From Micromussa lordhowensis (lineage: Eukaryota; Cnidaria; Anthozoa; Scleractinia; Lobophylliidae): a stretch of 64,000 bases of DNA. The stretch covers positions 2,449,301 through 2,513,300 of the forward strand of contig OZ026605.1 of assembly GCA_964020085.1 (NCBI GenBank), given 5' to 3'. The notes beneath the pieces were generated by a model. The model made no database searches. It was not told where the DNA came from and saw only the letters and a list, made by a program, of their open reading frames with translations. The translations under genes and the position numbers were made by a program. Below are positions 47,620-59,092 of the stretch, piece by piece; within the stretch, counting starts at the first letter, position 1; each line of letters opens with the position of its first letter.

Positions 47620-49571
47620 TTGGGATATCGTTTTCATCAATTTTGTGTACCACTCAGTATAGCACTACACTTTATATAATAAGAATTATTTGCTGACTGG
47701 GTTCAGGAATGATTCATCATTAAGACTATGAGGAAGAACCTTTGACACATTCAGTATTATTAATTTACACTGTCAGCCAAAATGCTTCATTCATGAGAAA
47801 TACTGGTATTAAATTTAAACCGAGTCAAAAGGCTGTTTGAAGAAAAAAAGGACATTTAACCCTTAACAGTGGCACCAACCTCACACACCTGAGCAATGCA
47901 AGAAACTCTCTAGCCTATGTACTAATGGGTAACATACATTGCATTACATATAGTGATGGTAATAATTGGATGAGATTTTTGTGAAATCCTGAATAATCAA
48001 GGTTGAGGTAGGGGTTATCAGCCAAGGTAGGGGTTATCAGGTTGAGGCTGATAACACTTACCTCAACCTTGGTTATTCTGGATATCACAAAAACCGAATC
48101 TAATAATTGTTTATGATACATTGAAAAAAAAATGAAAGTCACGTTTTGGTTCTTCATTAGTGGCAAGCAACAAAAAGTGCGCAAACTTGACATGATTACC
48201 CTATGAAATCATGCACCGGGGTCATACATGACATGATTACCCATGACCTTGAGTGTCCTTGACATGATTATTGTATAATCTGTAGCTAGATGACGTCACA
48301 GGCCCTGATTTTGAAAATTCACTGTACGCTTTCGGACAATCAGAAAAGAGATAGTGAGTTCAATGTATAATAACATATGATATCATGCTGACCCATGTTT
48401 GATGCTTATTCCTCCCCCAGTACCTGTGACCCAATCCAGGTGATAAAACTGTTGCAACAACTCAGGAATAAGATTTCTTGGATGCTCTAGGTCCTGGAAC
48501 AAAAAAATACTAGATTTACCTCTATAAATTTATCAGTAAAGCATCTTCAGCTGGCACACATGCACCCACTCCTAGTTGCCTAAAGCTGTAGAGACTGGAA
48601 AAACTACCAAGATAATTTGAATTAATAAGCTAGTGCCTCTGGACTTCTGGCCAACATTTTATTCATGAGGGTAGAAAGTGTGCAGGGGCAGAGGCGCTTG
48701 GCTGAGGGAGTGACAAAATTACTGTATCACACATACTTTTAGCTACGAGTGTGTACTTCTAACAACTTTTTTTTTCAAACTTGAAATTCATCAATCACAT
48801 ATGTCTCTTTTAGTTGTTTTGCAAATTTTTGCCCCCATCATGTGTCACCCATAAACCGTCATAATTTCATCACCCTCAGCATATGACCACAAGAATAACA
48901 TACTTACAAGAAAGAACCAAACAAATAAAACAAAAAAGTGGGTGCCAAAAGTTTGTACAAATCATTACTAGAATCTAGTTTGTGTACTTGACCCCTTTTG
49001 GTCACATAAAGCCTCTTTATATGTTTTGAAATCGTAGCAAAAGAGATCTAAGATTGTGTGATTTTGGTTTGATCAGTTACAGAAAAGAATCAATGCACTC
49101 AAATGCACATATAAAGATTTTCTTCATTTTATGTTTAAATGCCAGATTTTCTAACCCAATCGAACCTAATAGTTTCAATTGACTTGATCCATTTAAAAAA
49201 CCAACACGGTCGGCTAAGGTAGGCTATCTTCCCACAGTTGGAACTGTTGACCATTACGATGGACTTTCTAAAAATATTTTGATGAAAATACCCGGGATGA
49301 GACATTAAAAGAAGCTCTGTGATGCCACGTTCAAACTATATAAAATTTATTGATCCTTACCAGGACACGCAACCCTACCGGAACGAAATAAAACAGATCA
49401 AACACGCTAAAAAGCACGACATAAACGACTTAAAGATAACCTTAACTGGGGTCTGCAAAAATTTACAAATCAAGCGGGGGGATTTCGAGAAAGAGGGGAG
49501 TTACTTGTACTTGCCTTAGAATATTCAGAAGGCTCCGCTGATGCTGGTCTTTTCGCCATTGCTGTGTTCAT
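42495..49571 (-). CDS. APIP: Methylthioribulose-1-phosphate dehydratase
   Basis: Nine exons join in frame (49515-49571, 48393-48493, 46712-46760, 45966-46024, 45142-45200, 44772-44907, 44507-44567, 43562-43668, 42495-42597), giving 243 residues, the usual length of animal APIP. The enzyme dehydrates 5-methylthioribulose-1-phosphate in the cytosolic methionine salvage pathway. It belongs to the class II aldolase/adducin fold and binds zinc. Visible signatures are [20 protein letters not shown] (substrate-phosphate loop region), [20 protein letters not shown], the zinc motif [38 protein letters not shown] and [13 protein letters not shown], which supplies the third zinc histidine. There is no targeting signal. 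Intron 1 starts with GC (AAG|GCAAGT); the other introns are GT-AG. All catalytic motifs appear intact, so I expect a working enzyme. Confidence 0.96.
45330..45362. repeat. (ATTG)n microsatellite in APIP intron 4
   Basis: A run of 'gattgattgattgattgatt' with one interruption. Confidence 0.85.
45479..45960. mobile_element. Inverted-repeat element in APIP intron 4
   Basis: The left arm 'tttacacctgctttcag' with 'gcataggtgacatcttt' and 'ggctatgtaa' returns inverted at 45890-45960 ('ttacatagc', 'aaagatgtcgcctatgc', 'ctgaaagcaggtgtaaa'). The right arm ends a few bases from the exon 4 splice donor. The intervening 350 bp has no coding potential. It is probably a MITE; target duplications are not clear. 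Confidence 0.6.
46930..47075. repeat. Degenerate TTCCGAAGA-type short repeats in APIP intron 2
   Basis: Variants of 'ttccgaagattt', 'ttcgaaggatt' and 'ttgccgaagacttcc' recur at irregular spacing of about 12-25 bp. It is simple-sequence-like with no stable period. Confidence 0.45.
47190..47617 (+). mobile_element. 5'-truncated non-LTR retrotransposon (CR1/L2-like) with (ATT)n tail, APIP intron 2
   Basis: The frame ending at 47368 encodes the last part of a reverse-transcriptase protein: [20 protein letters not shown], then [18 protein letters not shown] and a stop. A short 3' UTR follows, and then about 65 bp of pure ATT from 47551. That C-terminal motif is characteristic of CR1/L2-type ORF2 proteins in invertebrates. 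Orientation is opposite to APIP, and only the 3' end is present, so it is dead on arrival. Confidence 0.82.
47962..48108. mobile_element. Foldback element in APIP intron 2
   Basis: 'gagatttttgtgaaatcctg' with 'aataatcaaggttgaggta' is mirrored by 'tacctcaaccttggttatt' with 'ctggatatcacaaaaacc'. The centre contains a duplicated 'aggtaggggttatcag'. The arms are about 45 bp with a few mismatches. Confidence 0.7.
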
Positions 49572-49691
49572 CTCGCCCCAGGGCCCGACATTTATCCCGT
49601 CCAGGGAGACTGGGAAGGGAACCCTCCCCAATCCCTCACTCTGTGGTATAAATACTACCGGACTCTACCTGGACTATTAATAATGGTAATA

Positions 49692-49830
49692 GGACTGAAT
49701 GGAGTCCAATTTGGTCTGTAATCATACGAGTGATTAACAAAATCGGACGACCGCGAAGCGGGAGTCCGATTTGTTAATCACAAGTATGATTACAGACTGA
49801 ATTGGACGACAAGATGTCCTGTTACCAATT
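49692..49830. mobile_element. Foldback element, about 140 bp hairpin
   Basis: 'gtctgtaatcatacgagtga' with 'ttaacaaaatcgga' pairs with 'tccgatttgttaatcac' and 'aagtatgattacagac', around the central 'cgcgaagcg'. The outer parts 'gtaataggac' and 'gtcctgttac' also pair. It lies just upstream of the APIP start codon (about 120 bp), in what should be promoter-proximal sequence. Confidence 0.75.
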
Positions 49831-49990
49831 AATCAAAACTTTGACAAAATTCGAGAAAGGGACAAAGCATCGATTGAGCGCTGAACGATATTAGAACGTT
49901 GTTATGAATGCTGAAAAACCAAGCAGTTTACTCGACAAAGTGCACCGAAACAGCGCGCGCAAAATGACGTGTACTGTCCAATTACAAGCA

Positions 49991-50398
49991 GGCGGGGGTA
50001 CACATGAAAGCCGTATTTTGGCTGGGTATTATGTTTTTAATGCAAATATCTTGTTTACGTTTCAAGCAATCAGGAATCTCTCTGCTCATCTCACATATCT
50101 ATGTTTCGGGTTGTTTTGTAAATTTTTTGGTGATTTTTAGGTATATTTGGAGAGAAATAGTTTTTCTCAAAGGATTAGTAAAATTGATGGAAATAGGAAA
50201 TTTTGAAGATTTGTTGTTGTTTTAAAATTAGAGTTTGAAATTAAAAATTGGTACATACACTCCAAACAGTTGCCCAACAACCTGGGGTGCCATTGTGCGG
50301 TCGGGCAACTGTCTGGTGGTGTTCCATAACCCTTTTTTCCCTTTCAACCCCTCTTTAAACTTACCAAAATTTCACTTAAATTCACGTTTACCCCCGCC
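49991..50398. mobile_element. TTAA-type MITE, copy A
   Basis: The ends are GGCGGGGGTACAC and GTTTACCCCCGCC, with TTAA on the right (50399-50402) shared with copy B. The left flank is degenerate (AGCA). The interior matches copy C in opposite orientation ('caacaacctggggtgccatt'). Confidence 0.8.
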
Positions 50399-50402
50399 TT
50401 AA

Positions 50403-50811
50403 GGCGGGGGTAAACATGAATAGGTGTGAAATTTGAAGTGATATAAAAAAGGAAATTGTTAGGATTAAGATGGGTTGGAAACACTACCAGACAGTTGACC
50501 CCCGCAAAAGAGAGCCCCAGGTTGCTAGGGGACTGTTTGGTATCCGCCTACTAATTCTTCACTTCAAATTTCAATTTTCCAAATCCATCAAATCTTCAAC
50601 ATTTCATATTTTCCTCAATTTAACCTATTCTTTGAGAAAAAATATCTCTTTCCCAAAATGCCCATAAATCACCCAAAAATTTACACAAAACCGCCAAACA
50701 GTGGTTACTGAGATAAGCAGAGAGATTTAGTGTCGCTTGAAACGTGACTGAGATATTGGCAGAAAGGCCGTGTTAAGCAACCTCAAAACAGCCTTCGCGT
50801 TTACCCCCGCC
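50403..50811. mobile_element. TTAA-type MITE, copy B (adjacent to A)
   Basis: The ends are GGCGGGGGTAAAC and GTTTACCCCCGCC, with TTAA at both edges. It is a divergent subfamily of A and C in inverted orientation to A ('agagagccccaggttgctag'). Confidence 0.8.
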
Positions 50812-51004
50812 TTAAAGGCTTGATACGCTTGGGGGAAGGCTACTTGTATGTCTAGATGTCCTGTATGTTGGTTTTGATATTATTTTATCAAACGAACAAA
50901 AATAGAATTCAGAAGCAAAATTTATTTATTTAGGCTCTATCCACACTACACCGGAAAAATTTGAAAAAGGTGTTTTCACTCTGAAAGCGCATCAAATGTT
51001 TTAA

Positions 51005-51413
51005 GGCGGGGGTAAACCCGAATTGAAGTGAAATTTTGGTAAGTTTAAAGAGAGGTTGAAAGGGAAAAAAAGGGTTATGGAACACCACCAGACAGTTGCC
51101 CGACCGCACAATGGCACCCCAGGTTGTTGGGCAACTGTTTGGAGTGTATGTACCAATTTTTAATTTCAAACTCTAATTTTAAAACAACAACAAATCTTCA
51201 AAATTTCCTATTTCCATCAAGTTTACTAATCCTTTGAGAAAAACTATTTCTCTCCAAATATACCCAAAAATCACCAAAAAATTTACAAAACAACCCAAAA
51301 CATAGATATGTGAGATGAGCATAGAGATTCTTGATTGCTGGAAACGTAAACGAGATATTTGCATTAAAAACATAATACCCAGCCAAAATACGGCTTTCGG
51401 GTTTACCCCCGCC
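51005..51413. mobile_element. TTAA-type MITE, copy C
   Basis: The ends are GGCGGGGGTAAAC and GTTTACCCCCGCC with TTAA duplications at 51001-51004 and 51414-51417. It is nearly the reverse complement of copy A. TTAA duplication is the mark of piggyBac-type insertion; no transposase is present. Confidence 0.85.
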
Positions 51414-51417
51414 TTAA

Positions 51418-51655
51418 GTCCACACTACGGCGGGGAAATTTGAATCACTGGTAATTTTGGATTTGTGCTCGAGGAATAACTTGGGCTGGGAGATCACATG
51501 ATTATCGTGACGCCACCGCTTTCGAAAAGTTCCGTTTTCAAAGTGTTTTCCGTCCAGACCAGAGCGCAAATAAAGCCAGCGTTTACAGTTCCTCCTGTTT
51601 AAAGAGCGTTTACGAAAAGTTCCGTTTTCGTGACGAATTAGTGTGGATGGTAGGC
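51418..51655. mobile_element. MITE of the 'GTCCACACTA' family
   Basis: The ends are GTCCACACTACGGCGGGGAA and the inverted TTTTCGTGACGAATTAGTGT with GGATGG beyond. Inner motifs such as 'gaaaagttccgttttc' occur twice. A truncated relative lies at 50936-51000 (beginning 'tatccacactacaccgg') and another at about 62600-62860. Confidence 0.6.
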
Positions 51656-51901
51656 CGAACCGTAGAAATAAAGCTGTGTTTTCAAATTTTCAAGGTTAGC
51701 GAATAAACACTGGGTTCTAGGGAATAACAACTGGGTTCTAATAACACTTGTCGTAGTGGAAACTGGGTTCTAATAATGCGACAAACAAGATGGCGGTGAA
51801 AAGTAAATTACTTACGTAGTGAAAGTTCTTCGTCGAAGACGTTTCAGTTCAGTTTGAAAAAGGTATGTTTACCATTGTAATAGTTAGCAAGGCCCAAATG
51901 A

Positions 51902-51990
51902 GTCACCGACACACCACCGACGCTCCACCGACACATCACCGACGCACCACCGACACATCACCGACACACCACCGACGCATCCTGTGGCCG
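51902..51990. repeat. Short tandem repeat, unit about 10-11 bp (caccgacacac)
   Basis: About eight imperfect copies of 'caccgacacaccaccgacgc'-type units, followed by an inverted-repeat segment with 'gtcggccgactgtcggcc' to about 52040. The frames across it are low-complexity artefacts. Confidence 0.75.
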
Positions 51991-52629
51991 ACGCGTCGGT
52001 TGACAGTCGGCCGACTGTCGGCCAATGCGTCGGTAGGACCGGATTCTGTGGACGGCGCCGGCTCAATCATGTCAATGAGCTGCATTTTCTCTTGACTGCA
52101 TTTATAAGATCAAAGAGCGAACATATGGTATTTGTAAACATAGTAAGTGGTATAGCTAGCCACACAATCAAATGCGTAAATATTTATTGATAAATTCAAA
52201 ATCTTTCTGTTTAACTCAACTTTGATATATTGAATCTTGCAGGGTCGTAACAAGGAGAGGTATTTTTTCATAAAAAATCCCATTTTTTATCCCAAATTTG
52301 GCTCAATGACCCAAAAATGATATGAATTTGGATCCCTAATCGGCTCCAAAACATTTCTAATCTCGTGAAATTCCCTTTTTTATAATTTTATCTCGGTGTT
52401 AGGTCTCAGTCTTTACTGGTAGTTTATCTGTCTCTTGTTGTTTGATGGCGAGGTGGTTTCTTGGTGGCAAGTTCGTTGGGGGCGAAATTCCGGTCTGCGG
52501 CGAGGATACCCCTAAATACTCTTAAACTGTTTTAGAAGAAGCTTGGCGGTCAGTAAATTTTCCTAACACAGTATTAAGTTCAGGCAGTCGTAATGCATTT
52601 CTCTCCAGCGAAGGGAGTGGGGTGGGGGG

Positions 52630-52990
52630 GGGGGGTGGGGGGCGGACTTAGTACTCCCTTATATGGTATATGCGGCCCCACAGGGTATGGTTTTGTCATA
52701 AATAGGGTAACGATTTTGGTCATTTTGGTCACAAATAGGATATAGTTTTTGCAATTGAGTATGTTTTTTAGAGGGAGCTACTTTTTCATCATTATCAATA
52801 AGACCATCACCAAAAGCCCTCCGTAAACTGAGCCAGCTGCAACGGTCATAATATAGGGTGTCGAATATTTGGTCAGGTCATAAATGGGGTAGAGAAAACC
52901 ACAAATTTTGGTCATAAATAGGGTACGAGTTTTGGGAAGCGGGCCTCAACCCCCTCCCCCCCCGCTCAATTTTCCTGGGAGTACCCCCAG
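52630..52990. mobile_element. MITE of the 'agtactccc ... gggagtacc' family
   Basis: The short end AGTACTCCC near 52650 is mirrored by GGGAGTACC near 52977. Inside are several 'ggtcataaatagggta'-type copies, a layout I associate with a common coral element. G-rich and C-rich runs sit next to both ends. Confidence 0.5.
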
Positions 52991-53192
52991 GTGCATTCTA
53001 CAGAGGGCATGAGCAACTCGTCGAAATTTCCAAGTTCTCTATCATCAAGTTATTTTTACTGTGTCTAATAATTTTCTTATAAATATCCTTAAATACGCTT
53101 AAACCGTTACAGTTTTAAATAAATGTTTGCCCGTCGATAACTTAAATCTCCCTGTGTTCTTGACGCAGTGTTCAATACAATGATGCATGAGT

Positions 53193-54133
53193 TCACACAG
53201 CACATGAACATGTTGTCGGATATTTTGCATTGTCCTTAGGATAATGCTTGTAATTTGACGGTATACATTTCCTCTTGCCGTAGACTGATATCGAACTAAA
53301 ACATGCAGTAAATTGCGCAACACGTTTACATTCGGGGTATTTTATCATACCAGCATGCTCCAGGTATTTCGTTATGTAGCGGCCAGTGTGACATTTAACC
53401 TCGTCATCAAGAGGCCGTCTATTTTGTGACCAATTATCATTGGCTTCCATTGCTAGGATCACGTTATCGCTGACATCATCACTGAATTGAAACTGTTCAG
53501 TTTCATGGCTTGGTGAATCTGGTTTTGATAATCTAAGGACATCAGCTGGATTCTCTTCTAGTTCAGTTGGATTCTCACTTGTCTCATTCAAGAACGTGTT
53601 TAATTCTTCCTCAGCTAAATAATCAAGCATTGTTCCAATGTTGTCGTTGTTGGTTGATGTGATAACTCGGCCATTTCCGTGGTGAAGAAAAACAGCGAGA
53701 ATAACTGCAATAACCTGCGAGCCGAAAAACAACACTGTGAGATTAACTGTTTATTAATTACCAAGAAAGATCAACATTTAACCTCTCCTTACAAGATCAA
53801 TGCATTGTTAAGTAGGCAGGTGACGAGAATAAAGAAGATCATCAACTAAAAATGTCGTGTACATTTCGTGTAATTTCAGAAGTTTTTTCTTTACTTTTAT
53901 AATTTTTTTGTTTGACTGAGTTACTAAACCGGATAAATTTAGTGGAAATTTGGTGTAAATTAAGTCGTAAAATATTTTCCAACGCAATTGATCTGAATCA
54001 ATTACTCATAATATAACTTTCTTTTTGCTTAGAAAAGTTAAACGATATTTGTCCTGCTTAGGAACAGTTGGTTCATTCATCACTCAGTTTATCATCAACA
54101 GCCGAAGCACATTCCTACCTTAACAGTCTCCAT
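53193..54133 (-). CDS. Small secreted six-cysteine protein, copy 1
   Basis: Two exons (54119-54133 encoding METVK; 53193-53714) with GT-AG sites give 178 residues. The signal peptide continues across the junction (VIAVILAVFLHHGNG). An acidic pro-like region follows (about 30-100; ELEENPADVLRLSKPDS), then a 66-residue domain at the C-terminus with cysteines at 113, 134, 143, 155, 174 and 176 (C-x20-C-x8-C-x11-C-x18-C-x-C), ending CSCAV. The closing CxC, and the I/S-V-Y-G-x-R-K-C stretch before it, are reminiscent of IL-17-type or other cystine-knot cytokines, but spacing differs and I do not assign a family. Processing site: RRP, which is poor for furin. Its sister is at 59093-60092. Confidence 0.85.
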
Positions 54134-54223
54134 GACTTATTTCTTATGAGCTTGTGTTTTTACCAAACTTTTAAAAGCACTCACAGCTAGTGTACTCTAT
54201 TTGCTCGGTCCGTGTGATGTCCC

Positions 54224-54231
54224 CTTAAATA
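54224..54231 (-). promoter_or_regulatory. TATA-like box of secreted protein copy 1
   Basis: TATTTAAG on the minus strand, about 95 bp ahead of the ATG. The same octamer with 'gg' after it stands ahead of the sister gene. Confidence 0.5.
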
Positions 54232-55025
54232 GGATTTTCACTGGCGATTCCTCGTTTGGAGCATAATTAAATAGCTAGCCAAATAAGGAAACTAGTTAAT
54301 TGGCGTTCCGTATTATTATTTAATTCCTACCAATTCCTGTCAAATGTTTCCTGCATACCGTTTTATTCCCATACGTAACTAGTTCCTGTGTAATTTTGCT
54401 GATAAAGTAGCTAATGTTGCGTTGTATTGGAGTCTGGGATGTTTAAGATGTGAAGGGCTGTTAGCAACAACTTGCTTTCGTCGTTTCCAGAACTAAGAAA
54501 GCATGATTTTAACCTGGAAGTTTGATCGACGGCGTTTAAAATCGCTTTATTTTGGAGTATTTGGCTAACAGCTCAGGTTACAGTGAGGGTGTTTCGAGTT
54601 GAATCCCACGACAACAAAAGTCCAAAATAGAATAATTTCACTCTAAGCAAATTTGTCGACTATACTCAAATTACCCTCAATCATCTGTTTATGCGTGAAT
54701 AAAACTTAAAAACTTACGCTCACTCAGGTATGTCAAGCGATCGGCATGCGGACCCACGCTTTAAATTAACTTGCTATTGACACCTGTGAGCGGCTAACCA
54801 GAGCGAGAAAGGTTTCAACAATTCAAGAGCTTGTGCAAAACAGGAAATACGAACTGGCGAAATGGAACTACGGTTAGCCTAAATAGCGCTCTGGTTAGCC
54901 TAAATATCATTGTCTTACTGTCTTGATGGCCATCAGCTCTCACAGACACCAGTATCCCATCCACATTGACGCTTACTATGGTCCCATTTCGTCATTTTGC
55001 CATACGTTTCTACTGTTTCACAGGA

Positions 55026-55388
55026 CAGTGGAACTTCCATATAACGAAGGACCAAGGGACTGGCAAAATATGTTCGCTATAACGAGGTTTCGCTATATCA
55101 GGGTTCTTTTCCATATATTTTACTACTACTGGGGCAAAGAATACCTTTCAGTTCGTTATACCGAGGACTTTGTTAAGGCGGGGGTATACGTGAAAGCCGT
55201 TTTGACGTCGCTTAACAAGGCCTTTCTGCCAATATCTCGGTCACATTTCAAGCAACACTAAATCTCTCTGCTTATCTCATTAACCACTGTTTGGCGGTTT
55301 TCTTTCCTTTTAATATTACTTCAAATTTCACTCCTATTCATGTTTACCCCCGCCTGAAATAAAGGCTCGTTAAATGAAGGTTCCACTG
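55026..55388. mobile_element. MITE with CAGTGGAAC ends, interrupted by a TTAA element
   Basis: The left end CAGTGGAACTTCC and right end GAAGGTTCCACTG are inverted; TA follows the right end. The interior 'cgctataacgagg' and 'gttcgttataccgagg' fits a pogo-like family. The host is split by TTAA element D. Confidence 0.65.
55177..55354. mobile_element. TTAA-type MITE, copy D (short)
   Basis: The ends are GGCGGGGGTATAC and GTTTACCCCCGCC, with TTAA on the left and TGAA (one change) on the right. At 178 bp it is an internally deleted relative of copies B and A. Confidence 0.78.
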
Positions 55389-57868
55389 TATGCAAAATTC
55401 TGATGGCAAAAAAAAAAAAACAAAGAAAGAACATCCACGACTACTTTTCCATAAAACAAAGCACAAGATGGCGCTTTTCTATCATTTTACGAGCTTCCAA
55501 TCGAATATGCAAAAATCGCGATGTTTTTTTTATTTTTATTTTTGTTTTCAAACAGGGTAGAATTTTTTTTTTGCTTTCGTCTACAAGTCATGTCAACCGT
55601 ATATAGGCGAGTACGGTATATTCCAATTTTGCGCTTTTCTACAGGTAGACATAAACAAGAAAAGTCTACCAGTCATATCAGAAGCGAAAAAAGCTTGAAG
55701 TTTTGACATTTTTAAAAAGTTTTGCATCCGCAATTGTCAGATGTCATCAGTTAGTGCCTGTTTTGCCTCGTCTTTCATCTTTTTAAGAATCCATTTCATT
55801 AACTTTAAAGGACAAACAGCTGTTGATTTTATTTTTGTAGGGATTTTTAATTCCGTCTTCCGCAGTAATTTTCATTTACGGCAAGAAATGTTTTTTGCCT
55901 TTTACGCCGTTTTGTGAAATGTTGCACAAAATCCGCTCGTTCTCACCAAACAATATCGAGAACATATTGCCAATTGCACTTATCAATGGAAACTGCAGTT
56001 TAAGAAAAGCATCTTCGATCAAGCCGTTTTGTTCTGTTCAGAAATGCGTCTCATTTAGAACATGTTAGGATTACAACTGTTTTAGTGACTTGTAACATTT
56101 TTTTTTATTTAGTCGAACCTAGTGTCAGTTTACAATATATGCGTGTATACAAGAGATTTTTAAAATGTGCTGTTCTGTGCAATTTTTCGAGTAATAAATT
56201 TATTGCTCCAACTCTATAACCCGGAAAGTGGGGGAATATTTCACTTCAAAACATGCTGCCATAAGAGATCTCCCTTTCGGGCGAGGATACCAGTATAAAA
56301 TTCTTGTTTATTGCCCAGATTTCAAGTTTGATTTGAAAGAAAGACAGATAACCTATTTTAGAATGAATTGAGCTATTCAACTTAGTATAAAGAGAATTGT
56401 GGAAGGTGATAATTATTCTTTGTTAAGAGAGTAATTTGGTTGTTGGTATAGAATTACAATTGTCAAATTGAGTTTTTCCCATCCACTTCCACAACGAAAC
56501 GCTTCCACCGAATCCTTGTAGAGTTTTGTGCCAAGGGAACTGCATGATGTTTAAAATTCAGTTAAAGAACAGAGAACTACTCTTTAATCGTGACCTAAAC
56601 TTCCTGAAATTGTGGAATATTATTCTCCTCCACGAATTATATTTGCCCGGCGTACGAGCCGATTGCAGGTTAGCACGGTTGAAAACGAAGTAAGCTTACA
56701 TTTTAAGTTTTCCTTTTACCAGTATTTTGAGAACGTCACGGTTTCTGACGTAATAAATCCAGTATAGCATTTTAAAGCTTGTTTCTCGCGAATGCAGTTT
56801 TTTCTTTGGCGGAACAAACGGTCTCACTGGAAGCGATTAGGCAGGATGATTATTGAGACTCCAACTGTCAGTTGACATCCGTCAATCTGTAAGGCTTCCA
56901 AAAATAATAATCCAAGGAACAGAAAGCGGGGGATGTTGCTAGCGCTTTGAATTACATAACCTCTTACAACAAAGGTAGAAATTTTCAGTGAATGGTCCTG
57001 TTAGAAAAGTTAAAAAAATAAAAAATAGTCGCCACAATTAGCGTCACATGATTCTTAGACAAACGTCAGGGAGTACTAAAAAGGGGAGGGTCTTTGGATT
57101 TTGTTTTTCCTGAATGAACCCAAGCTTTAGACATAAAAGCTCTTAACTTCTAATTTATACTTACGAAATTGCCAACCCATTTTCCTGAACATGAAAGACA
57201 CATGGCTCTCAAATCTTTAATAATTCATTAAGGTAAAACAAAAGAAAACATAGCTGTGACGGTGTTTGGATATCTGATCTTAGACGCTTATGATAATTAT
57301 TTCTCCTTTTTTCCTTTTATTTTTAACTTCCATTAAAAAGGATATCCAGAACGTGGGAACGTCTTTCATCGCATTTCCAAACACCTCCATGTCCGTCAAA
57401 AATATACCGCTGCACGTTGTGTTTTCAACTCTGTTGTCGGTGTTGGGAAATGTGGCAAGACACAGTCTCTCACCGCTTCCCTGTTTTTACACCTGCGACG
57501 CAGCTGACGTATATTTTACTATTATCGCCCTATTTGAAACAAGTAAATTCTTCCTTCTTCAGCCTACATGTACTTCCGTTCAGTCATGTTCCAACTTGGC
57601 CCTTATCTTCTTGCCATGCTTGCCAAATAACTTCTCAAACTCATTATTAATGCATCAAATTAAAACAAAGGAAACCGTGAAGGAGGTTTGGATACCCGGT
57701 ATTAATTAGCATAGTTTTTGCCGACGACTTTACTCTTTTTACTTCTTAGTTTTTGCTTCGATTAAGAAGATATATCAAACACTCAAGACAGTGTTTCATC
57801 GGCTATCCAAACACCTCGAATTTCTTCAAAAATACTCCGATGCGCGTCGTGTTTTCAACTCTCTTCTC

Positions 57869-58321
57869 GGTGCCGGTTTGAATATCCTGACAAAACACGG
57901 CTCTCGTGTTTGACAAATGCCTCTTTGCATACAAATGGCAATTTGATTGGTGTAAGTAATTCAGTGTTAAATGTGGCCCGCTTTTCTCACTTGTCCATGT
58001 TTACCGTATCTAAACATGCGGTGCCGGTTTGAATATCCTGACAAAACACGGCTCTCGTGTTTGACAAATGCCTCTTTGCATACAAATGGCAATTTGGTTG
58101 GTGTAAGAAATCCAGTGTTAAATGTGGCCCGCTTTTCTCACTTGTCCGTGTTTACCGTATCTAAACATGCGGTGCCGGTTTGAATATCTTGACAAAACAC
58201 GGCTTCTCGTGTTTGACATATGCCTCTTTGCATACAAATGGAAATTTGGTTGGTGTAAGTAATTCAGTGTTAACTGTGGCCCGCTTTTCTCACTTGTCCA
58301 TGTTTACCGTATCTAAACATG
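57869..58321. repeat. Tandem repeat, three copies of 151 bp
   Basis: Copies start at 57869, 58020 and 58171 with 'ggtgccggtttgaatatc'. They differ at a handful of positions. The period is not a multiple of three, so the frames that cross it are not maintained. Confidence 0.92.
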
Positions 58322-59092
58322 CGGAGCTATGCGAAGAAATTGCAATTTTCTGTTGGACAAAACCCCAGTCCCCCAAGTAGAGTGTGACGCTCGGCCTTTT
58401 ATTATTGAGGGCAGCAAAAGCAAGAACAGATAGAGAATTAATCTCGCTGTAAAATGATTTAATGAATGCTTTGAACTGATCATGACACATTTTTTACAAA
58501 AGTTAAATAAAACTAAAATATAAACTGTGAAAGTATACCTCTACATTCTAAACCTACATCAATGTTGAAGATACTGTACAAACTACAACAACAACTTTTA
58601 TTTAATGTAAATAATTTTATATTCATGTTTATTCTTTATAATGTATATAACTTTATATTTATTCCTATATAAATAAAGAAGAAAAAACACTGTTAAAACT
58701 CACATGCTTGGCATCTCTCAATTTTCAAAGTCAAATCTGCCGATTTAATTCTTCATTTTGGAACTTTTGTTCTCTTTTCGAAAATGAATCAAGTCTCAGC
58801 AATGTTGTAGCGTCTACATCAGCAATTACAACAAGTTGTGTCGCATTAAACATTAGACTGCAGAGTAATAAAATGGTATGAAAACTAACGCGAATTCACG
58901 GATGAACTTTTCCTGAAAACAGTGTTTATTTTCCTTGCTCATGTTTCGGCTTCTACAATGTCTAGAAATTTCCTAATAAATATCCTTAATAAATACACTT
59001 AAACTGTTACAGTTTTAAATACATGTTTGCCCGTCGATGACCGAAATCTCCCTGTGTTCCTGACGCAGTGTCCAGTACAATGATGCATGAGT

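Larger units (their letters stand above)
54300..57860. other. Intergenic region between the duplicated genes
   Basis: No gene can be supported. It holds a nested pair of inverted-repeat elements near 55026-55388. It also has an older duplication: 57230-57440 ('gtgttttcaactctgttgtc') resembles 57670-57870 ('gtgttttcaactctcttctc'). A plus-strand frame at 57290-57709 (139 codons) lies within that duplicated stretch and has no recognisable domain. Confidence 0.5.

Noticed and set aside
51865..52190. His/Thr-rich and Cys/Gly-rich frames on both strands
   Set aside because: They arise from the 10-11 bp tandem repeat and a following inverted repeat.
57290..57709. 139-codon plus-strand frame
   Set aside because: It lies within a locally duplicated stretch and has no recognisable domain. 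The related sequence at 57670-57870 does not keep the frame.
57869..58321. CRISPR-like direct repeats
   Set aside because: The 151-bp copies are contiguous with no spacers, and the host is a eukaryote.
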